From assembly GCA_018822835.1 (NCBI GenBank), contig JAHJJO010000063.1, positions 1-6,934 on the forward strand: a DNA stretch of 6,934 bases, read 5' to 3'. The notes below the pieces were generated by a model, which searched no databases, was not told where the DNA came from, and was given only the letters and a program-made list of their open reading frames with translations. Positions 3,914 through 6,934 of the stretch are shown here, piece by piece (within the stretch, counting starts at the first letter, position 1; each line of letters begins with the position of its first letter). This DNA comes from Patescibacteria group bacterium. GTDB lineage: Bacteria > Patescibacteriota > Patescibacteriia > Patescibacteriales > JAHJJO01. The position numbers were made by a program, and so were the translations under genes.

Positions 3914-6780
3914 GCGCGAAATTTTTTAAATGGCTCTTCTTCTGGCGAATATCCCAAATCATATAAAACCATATTTACAAAACGCGCGTATAATAAATGC
4001 AAAACACTATGCTCTCTTCCGCCAATATACATATCAACAGGCATCCATTTTTTTAATCTTTCTTTGTCCAATGCTTTATTATTAAATTCAGTAGACAAAT
4101 AACGAAGAAAATACCAACAAGAGTCAACAAAAGGATCAGACACGTCTGTTTCTCTTTTAGCTGGCTTTCCACATTTTGGGCATTTTACATTTACAAATTC
4201 TTTAATTTTGTTCAATGGTCCTTTGCCTGTTCCGTCTGGTAAAAAATCATCCATCTCCGGCAATTCAACTGGCAAATCTTTTTCAGGCGCAGAATGCCAG
4301 CCAGATTGACTTTTTGCCTGATTTTGAATTTCTTGATATAGTAAATTTGGCGTGGGAGTGCCGGTGGCATGGTGCGGTTCCAGGATTGTCACCTTGTGAA
4401 CCGAGGGTTCGAATCCCTCCACCGGCTCCATGCTGATATTATTAGACGACTTGACAAATTTTTTATTGTGCTTTACACTATAAACAAGGTGACAATCCTG
4501 ACCGTACTGGGGACAACAACCCTCAGACTCACAAAAACCCTCTGAGTTTTTCTCAGGGGTTTTTGCATTTTGAGCGCAATGTTCGCAATAAATCATTGGA
4601 ATAGGCGGACCCCAATATCTTTGCCTGCTAACGCACCAATCGCGAAGTTTATAATTCACTTCACGCTTTCCAATTTTATTTTCTTCAAGCCATTTAATTA
4701 TTTTCTCTTTTGCTTGTTTTGTTTCTAATCCATTTAAATTTAATGGCTTTGTCTGATCTTGATTTTTCTGATATAGTAAATTTGGCGTGTACGTGCCGGC
4801 GGCATGGCGCGAGTCAGGTATTGTCAAACCATGACTTGAGGGTTCGAATCCCTCTGCCGGCTCAGCACCGCATTGAAAGTGCTTGACATTATTTTTATTA
4901 TACTTTATACTATTAATAGATTGACAATACCTGACTTTGTGCTGGGGATAACAATCCTCAGAACCAACAAAAGCCTCTGATTTTTCAGGGGTTTTTGTAT
5001 TATTAGAATTAATATTAATTCCTTCTTCGCAATATGCAAAATCACCGTGAATTAATTTCTTCCAAGCTATTTTTTGATTCCAAACATTAATAAAAGAGTT
5101 CACTTTCTTTTCTTCTACCCAAACAGCTTTATGTTGACTTTTTTCCTTTTGAGAAATTTCAGCTCTTTCTTCGTTTTCTAATTCAAATAATAAATATTTA
5201 AAATGCGCATAGACATTAGAATCTTTATGTGGTCTATAAAATTCAGCATATATAGAATTGCCAATCTGCTTAATAAATTTAATATTTTTATATCCTGTTT
5301 CCTCTTCTACTTCGCGCTTAGCCACTGTAATTAAATTTAAATCGTCTTTCTCTATACCTCCAGTAGGAAAAGATTGCCATTCCGTAGTATTCCAGTTTAA
5401 ACATAAAAAAGTATTATTTTGTGGATTTTTTACAATTACTGTGACAACATCTCTTTTTTCTGTTTCTTTATCTTTCCTTGGGTTATCTCTTAAAAATGGA
5501 GCGACAACTTCTTTGATTTTTAACCTATATTTTTTCGCAAATTCAAAATCCCGTTCATCATGCGCTGGAACAGCCATAATCGCGCCTGTGCCATAATCAG
5601 GCAAAACATAATCAGCCACAAAAATTGGAATTTCTTCATTGTTTACAGGGTTTATGGCCTTAACACCCTTTAACTCAACCCCTGTTTTATCTTTATTCAA
5701 ATCCGTCCGATCTAATTCGCTCTTCTTTTTTGCCTGTTCAATATATTTACACACCTCCGCATAATTCGTAATTGATAATTGATAATTGATAATTGATTTG
5801 TGTTCCGGACAAACAACCATATAAGTGCAACCAAATAAAGTGTCTGGCCGTGTTGTAAAAACTTCTAAAATATCCTTAGACATCCGATGTCCAAAAAATA
5901 AGAAGTTGAACTTCGAAACTTCGAAGTTCAACTTCTTATTTTTTGGACATCGGATGTCTTTACTCATGTTCATTGAAAATTGGATAACGACTCCTTCACT
6001 TTTTCCAATCCAATTCTTCTGAATTGTCTTAACTTCTTCACTCCAGTCAAGCCAGTTTAAATTTTTCAGCAATCTTTCCGCATAATCCGTGATTTTCCAA
6101 AACCACTGTTCCATCTGCTTCTTCTCCACAGGCGTATCACACCTCTCGCAAACATTAACCTCTTCTTCTTTATTACTTTTAACTTTATGAACTTTATTCA
6201 CCCTGTTAAATAATTTTGTCTTTAACAAAATTCTTGCTCTGCAGGATTTAACAGGGCAAACTTTTAACTTCACCACTTGTTCATCAGACAAAACCGTTTT
6301 ACAGCTCGGGCACCAATTTACTGATGATTTCTTGCGATATGCCAAATTTTTTTTATACATTTGCAAAAATAGCCACTGAGTCCATTTGTAATAATTTGGA
6401 TTATAAGTTTCAACTTTTCTGCTCCAATCATAAGCGTTTCCAATTTTATGCAGCTGATCATAAAAATGCTTTTCAGTTCGTTTTGAAACATCTTTAATAT
6501 GCTCACCAATTTTTATCGCGTAATTTTCCGAATGAATACCAAAACCATCCAAACCAATTGGCTCAAACATATCGTATCCTTGCAATTTCATAAACCGTCC
6601 ATAAACATCGCTATGCACAAAAGCATACATATTTCCAACATGCAATCCTTCGGCAGACGGATACGGAAACATCATTAAATTATAAAATGGCTTTTTAGCT
6701 TTATCTAAGTCAACTTGATAAATTTTATTATCTTCCCATTTCTCCTGCCATTTTTTTTCTATTTTTTTGTGATTATACAT
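3022..6780 (-). CDS. leuS: Mirror copy of the leucyl-tRNA synthetase frame (same protein, reverse strand)
   Basis: This is the exact reverse complement of the plus-strand leuS frame and encodes an identical chimeric protein. Authentic LeuRS codons run from 6780 down to about 3509. The remainder, to 3022, is antisense of the other arm. The two frames overlap for 892 bases around the symmetry point, which no real pair of synthetase genes would do. I read it as the same locus assembled twice and not as a paralogue. Confidence 0.9.
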   Translation of the reverse strand: MYNHKKIEKKWQEKWEDNKIYQVDLDKAKKPFYNLMMFPYPSAEGLHVGNMYAFVHSDVYGRFMKLQGYDMFEPIGLDGFGIHSENYAIKIGEHIKDVSKRTEKHFYDQLHKIGNAYDWSRKVETYNPNYYKWTQWLFLQMYKKNLAYRKKSSVNWCPSCKTVLSDEQVVKLKVCPVKSCRARILLKTKLFNRVNKVHKVKSNKEEEVNVCERCDTPVEKKQMEQWFWKITDYAERLLKNLNWLDWSEEVKTIQKNWIGKSEGVVIQFSMNMSKDIRCPKNKKLNFEVSKFNFLFFGHRMSKDILEVFTTRPDTLFGCTYMVVCPEHKSIINYQLSITNYAEVCKYIEQAKKKSELDRTDLNKDKTGVELKGVKAINPVNNEEIPIFVADYVLPDYGTGAIMAVPAHDERDFEFAKKYRLKIKEVVAPFLRDNPRKDKETEKRDVVTVIVKNPQNNTFLCLNWNTTEWQSFPTGGIEKDDLNLITVAKREVEEETGYKNIKFIKQIGNSIYAEFYRPHKDSNVYAHFKYLLFELENEERAEISQKEKSQHKAVWVEEKKVNSFINVWNQKIAWKKLIHGDFAYCEEGININSNNTKTPEKSEAFVGSEDCYPQHKVRYCQSINSIKYNKNNVKHFQCGAEPAEGFEPSSHGLTIPDSRHAAGTYTPNLLYQKNQDQTKPLNLNGLETKQAKEKIIKWLEENKIGKREVNYKLRDWCVSRQRYWGPPIPMIYCEHCAQNAKTPEKNSEGFCESEGCCPQYGQDCHLVYSVKHNKKFVKSSNNISMEPVEGFEPSVHKVTILEPHHATGTPTPNLLYQEIQNQAKSQSGWHSAPEKDLPVELPEMDDFLPDGTGKGPLNKIKEFVNVKCPKCGKPAKRETDVSDPFVDSCWYFLRYLSTEFNNKALDKERLKKWMPVDMYIGGREHSVLHLLYARFVNMVLYDLGYSPEEEPFKKFRAHGLLIKDGVKMSKSKGNVINPDEYIEKYGADAVRMYLMFLGDMRQGGDWRDSGIKGMKRFVNRIYNLFNKIQDTRYKDTNKFKISNNTSKSDIRHPTSDIRNLHKTIKGVTEDLENLKFNTAISKLMILVNKLEQDTKFPKTAPPQFAAANWGGAVFGNLVSCSSLFTKIINLEIAVLNFKFSKSSVTPLIVLCKFRMSDVGCRMSDFDVLFEILNLFVSLYLVSCILLNKLYILFTNRFIPLIPLSLQSPPCRMSPKNIKYIRTASAPYFSIYSSGLITLPFDLLILTPSLIKSP
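3228..3260. repeat. Heptanucleotide tandem repeat, ACAAGAT x3 plus degenerate units
   Basis: Perfect units lie at 3228-3234, 3235-3241 and 3242-3248, followed by an 8-nt unit with one extra G (3249-3256) and a partial ACAA. They are translated as NKIQDTRYKDTNK in a linker of the LeuRS anticodon-binding domain, after RIYNLF. The extra base changes the phase of the repeat, but the coding frame stays open. Confidence 0.88.
3292..3326. repeat. Heptanucleotide tandem repeat, ATCCGAC x4 plus ATCCGAA
   Basis: Units lie at 3292-3298, 3299-3305, 3306-3312 and 3313-3319, with a fifth, one-mismatch unit at 3320-3326. They are translated as SDIRHPTSDIR, in the same LeuRS loop as the ACAAGAT repeat and about 30 nt after it. 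The string CATCCGA also occurs in the arms of the 82-bp palindrome at 976-1057, which hints at a shared repeat vocabulary in this genome. Confidence 0.92.
3427..3508. repeat. Central palindromic element with GC-rich core; likely fold-back point of the assembly
   Basis: The core at about 3448-3487 is strikingly GC-rich (CCCCGCCCC, then GCCGCGGC at the centre) inside an AT-rich gene. Its left end reads AGACA, 7 nt, TCCAAAAA (3427-3446), the same pattern and spacing as the left end of the palindrome at 976-996. Taken from AGACA to the mirrored TGTCT it is 82 bp, exactly the length of that element. I infer a natural palindromic insertion of the same family, at which the assembler or polymerase turned back. 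The natural border cannot be proven here because everything outside is also mirrored. Confidence 0.6.
3609..3643. repeat. Mirror of the ATCCGAC heptanucleotide repeat
   Basis: Exact reverse complement of 3292-3326; units read GTCGGAT. Confidence 0.92.
3675..3707. repeat. Mirror of the ACAAGAT heptanucleotide repeat
   Basis: Exact reverse complement of 3228-3260. Confidence 0.88.
4314..4342 (+). promoter_or_regulatory. RNA1 promoter of element A
   Basis: A -35 box TTGCCT (4314-4319), a 17-nt spacer and a -10 box TATAGT (4337-4342) predict a start near 4349-4351, just before the tRNA-like region. Element B has the same arrangement with TTGTCT and the same 17-nt spacer. Confidence 0.5.
4360..4430 (+). 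ncRNA. RNA1 of element A: tRNA-like structure with CCA
   Basis: A 7-bp acceptor stem pairs 4360-4366 (GCCGGTG) with 4420-4426 (CACCGGC), followed by T and an encoded CCA (4428-4430). A mini D-like arm, GCATGGTGC (4367-4375), has at most 3 bp but keeps a GG in its loop. An extended anticodon-like arm pairs GGTTC (4376-4380) with GAACC (4398-4402), then AGG with CCT, leaving loop ATTGTCA (4385-4391). The T arm is canonical: GAGGG, loop TTCGAAT, CCCTC (4403-4419). Only 34 nt lie between acceptor and T arm once positions 8-9 are set aside, too few for a decoding tRNA. The fold recalls tRNA mimics such as the tRNA-like part of tmRNA or mascRNA. It should suit RNase P and CCA-end processing, by inference. 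Confidence 0.65.
4451..4479 (+). promoter_or_regulatory. RNA2 promoter of element A
   Basis: A perfect -35 box TTGACA (4451-4456), 17-nt spacer and -10 box TACACT (4474-4479) predict a start near 4486. That start is almost exactly where the complementarity to RNA1 begins (4484-4500). Confidence 0.6.
4486..4564 (+). ncRNA. RNA2 of element A: small RNA whose 5' end is antisense to RNA1
   Basis: Predicted length is about 79 nt. Bases 4484-4500 are perfectly complementary to 4381-4397, the anticodon-like arm of RNA1 (17 nt, of which about 15 lie in the predicted transcript). An internal hairpin pairs CTGGGG (4507-4512) with CCTCAG (4521-4526), and the RNA ends in a U-tailed terminator. The layout (5' pairing segment, hairpin, terminator) is that of a typical bacterial small regulatory RNA. 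The start is inferred from the promoter and not observed. Alternatively, RNA1 read-through to the shared terminator would put both complementary segments in one transcript of about 215 nt. Confidence 0.55.
4533..4564 (+). terminator. Rho-independent terminator of RNA2, element A
   Basis: AAAAACCC plus CTGAG (4533-4546, T4541 bulged) pairs with CTCAGGGG plus TTTTT (4552-4564) around a TTTTT loop. The stem ends in U5. Because A and U tracts flank both sides, it should also work in the opposite direction, that is against leuS. Confidence 0.7.
4749..4777 (+). promoter_or_regulatory. RNA1 promoter of element B
   Basis: A -35 box TTGTCT (4749-4754), 17-nt spacer and -10 box TATAGT (4772-4777), followed by the leader shared with element A. 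Confidence 0.5.
4795..4862 (+). ncRNA. RNA1 of element B: tRNA-like structure
   Basis: This aligns with the element A RNA over 68 nt without a gap (51 of 68 identical by my count). The acceptor stem GCCGGCG (4795-4801) pairs with TGCCGGC (4855-4861); relative to A, one U-A pair became C-G and one G-C became G-U. The anticodon-like stem is GAGTC (4811-4815) with GACTT (4833-4837), with further compensating changes, and an inner GGT/ACC pairing holds the loop ATTGTCAA (4820-4827). The T arm (4838-4854) is identical to that of A. The 3' end reads T-CAG, so CCA is not encoded here. Differences concentrate in the anticodon-like arm (13 of 27 positions, against 4 of 41 elsewhere). Confidence 0.65.
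4883..4911 (+). promoter_or_regulatory. RNA2 promoter of element B
   Basis: A perfect -35 box TTGACA (4883-4888), 17-nt spacer and near-perfect -10 box TATACT (4906-4911) predict a start near 4918, three bases before the RNA1-complementary segment. Confidence 0.65.
4918..4996 (+). ncRNA. RNA2 of element B: small RNA whose 5' end is antisense to RNA1
   Basis: Predicted length is about 79 nt, as in element A. Bases 4921-4936 (TTGACAATACCTGACT) are perfectly complementary to 4812-4827 in the RNA1 anticodon-like arm. The internal hairpin is longer than in A: CTGGGGAT (4942-4949) with ATCCTCAG (4954-4961), 8 bp around AACA. The core TGACAAT is common to both RNA2s, while the flanking bases differ and match their own RNA1. 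Confidence 0.55.
4969..4996 (+). terminator. Rho-independent terminator of RNA2, element B
   Basis: AAAAGCCTCTGA (4969-4980) pairs with TCAGGGGTTTTT (4985-4996) around TTTT, with two G-U pairs, and ends in U5. Confidence 0.65.
5047..5448 (-). other. Mirror of the Nudix insertion
   Basis: Reverse complement of 1487-1888, in the mirrored leuS frame. Confidence 0.85.
5762..5796. repeat. Mirror of the TCAATTA heptanucleotide repeat
   Basis: Exact reverse complement of 1139-1173; units read TAATTGA. Confidence 0.9.
5878..5959. repeat. Mirror of the 82-bp palindromic element
   Basis: Exact reverse complement of the element at 976-1057. Being itself a palindrome, it differs only in its central dinucleotide (AC in place of GT). 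Confidence 0.85.
6201..6256. repeat. Mirror of the interrupted palindrome at 679-734
   Basis: Exact reverse complement of the palindrome at 679-734 in the other arm. Confidence 0.7.
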
Positions 6781-6934
6781 AATTTTTAGATTTTGCTAAC
6801 TTTGGTATAAAAGTATACCCCCCACTTGAAGTTTCGTGGGGTTGAGGATATAATAATTTGATTACACTTTTGTAATCGTTTTATTTAATTATTATAATCT
6901 CAATCCTATGAAACAAAAACAAGCAAAAAAATTT
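6781..6934 (-). promoter_or_regulatory. Mirror of the structured leuS leader
   Basis: Exact reverse complement of the leader at 1-154, with the same three hairpins (hairpin 1 at 6842-6903, hairpin 2 at 6820-6841, hairpin 3 at 6804-6819). It adds no independent information. Confidence 0.45.

Larger units (their letters stand above)
4311..4566 (+). mobile_element. Element A (arm 2, sense strand of its RNAs)
   Basis: Parts in order on the plus strand: RNA1 promoter 4314-4342, a conserved leader AAATTTGGCGTG (4343-4354), tRNA-like region 4360-4427 with CCA at 4428-4430, RNA2 promoter 4451-4479, RNA2 from about 4486, internal hairpin 4507-4526, terminator 4533-4564. The match to element B begins at about the RNA1 -35 box and ends just past the terminator, which sets the borders to within several bases. 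The only net length difference from B is 3 nt between the tRNA-like region and the RNA2 promoter. Confidence 0.65.
4746..4998 (+). mobile_element. Element B (arm 2, sense strand of its RNAs)
   Basis: Parts in order on the plus strand: RNA1 promoter 4749-4777, conserved leader AAATTTGGCGTG (4778-4789), tRNA-like region 4795-4862, RNA2 promoter 4883-4911, RNA2 from about 4918, internal hairpin 4942-4961, terminator 4969-4996. Distances from promoter to tRNA-like region (17 nt) and from RNA2 promoter to terminator end are the same as in element A, although much of the sequence differs. Conserved spacing with changed sequence indicates that the architecture itself matters. Confidence 0.65.
1..6934. 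repeat. Perfect inverted repeat covering the whole window (arms 1-3467 and 3468-6934)
   Basis: The last bases read as the reverse complement of the first, and the symmetry point falls between 3467 and 3468 inside CCGCGG. Every feature I checked in arm 1 has an exact mirror at 6935 minus its position, including the start codons (155 and 6780) and all insertions. There is no spacer and I found no mismatch. Long perfect palindromes are unstable in bacterial cells, and real inverted duplications normally diverge or keep a spacer. I infer a fold-back chimera from assembly or multiple-displacement amplification, probably at the natural palindrome in the centre. All pairs of features below should be counted once. 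Confidence 0.97.

Noticed and set aside
4360..4430. A functional decoding tRNA (loop ATTGTCA would place UGU, Thr, at the anticodon)
   Set aside because: The D arm is reduced to 9 nt, the anticodon-like stem has an internal loop, position 37 would be C, and element B has an 8-nt loop and no encoded CCA. It fits a tRNA mimic better.
4215..4436. A 73-residue protein on the element A strand (and its mirror 2499-2720)
   Set aside because: Its C-terminal part is the translation of the tRNA-like RNA and its start lies antisense to conserved LeuRS codons. There is no ribosome binding site or known domain.
4360..4564. A tmRNA or split tmRNA
   Set aside because: I see no tag-peptide reading frame with the usual resume signal and no pseudoknot set, and the unit is far too short. 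Only the tRNA-like half resembles tmRNA.
5258..5596. A 112-residue frame opposite the Nudix region (and its mirror 1339-1677)
   Set aside because: It is antisense to the conserved editing and Nudix codons and shows only hydrophobic low-complexity composition typical of shadow frames.
5825..6022. A 65-residue frame opposite the 82-bp palindrome (and its mirror 913-1110)
   Set aside because: It resembles part of the LeuRS frame only because the palindrome encodes the same peptide on both strands.
3022..6780. A second, convergent leuS gene
   Set aside because: It is identical at every base to the mirrored first copy and overlaps it tail to tail by 892 bases. This is duplication of sequence, not a paralogue.

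Overview
The window is one perfect inverted repeat. Bases 1-3467 and 3468-6934 are exact reverse complements with no spacer, so position p on one arm corresponds to 6935-p on the other. The window therefore holds about 3.5 kb of unique sequence, seen twice. A perfect 3.5-kb arm with no spacer is best explained as an assembly or amplification fold-back at a natural palindromic element in the centre (about 3427-3508). It is unlikely to be two real gene copies.

The unique sequence is the 5' leader and most of one gene, leuS (leucyl-tRNA synthetase), in an AT-rich genome. The N-terminus, the class I signature HVGN, the editing-domain motifs TTRPDT and VPAHDERD, the KMSKS loop and a Nudix domain inserted in the editing domain resemble LeuRS of Candidate Phyla Radiation (Patescibacteria, Parcubacteria-like) bacteria as I remember them. 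No database was consulted. The true C-terminus is absent: past about residue 1091-1104 the reading frame turns back into its own antisense strand.

Layout of arm 1: 1-154 leader with three adjacent hairpins; 155 start codon; 679-734 interrupted palindrome in the zinc-knuckle region; 976-1057 perfect 82-bp palindrome; 1139-1173 heptanucleotide repeat; 1487-1888 Nudix insertion; 1939-2186 element B; 2371-2621 element A; 3228-3260 and 3292-3326 two more heptanucleotide repeats; about 3427 onward the GC-rich central palindrome. All of these insertions keep the LeuRS frame open. Arm 2 repeats everything in reverse.

The most interesting content is elements A and B, two related insertions of about 250 bp lying antisense to leuS (plus strand in arm 2). 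Each appears to encode two small RNAs. RNA1 has a promoter and a 68-nt tRNA-like fold: a 7-bp acceptor stem, a tiny D-like arm, an extended anticodon-like arm and a canonical T arm. RNA2 has a near-consensus sigma70-type promoter, is about 79 nt long, carries an internal hairpin and ends in a U-tailed terminator. The first 16-17 nt of RNA2 are perfectly complementary to the anticodon-like arm of RNA1 in each element. This arm is the most divergent part between A and B, so the complementarity has been kept while the sequence changed. I do not recognise this as a described RNA family. I propose a mobile or dispersed element encoding a tRNA mimic and its cognate antisense RNA.
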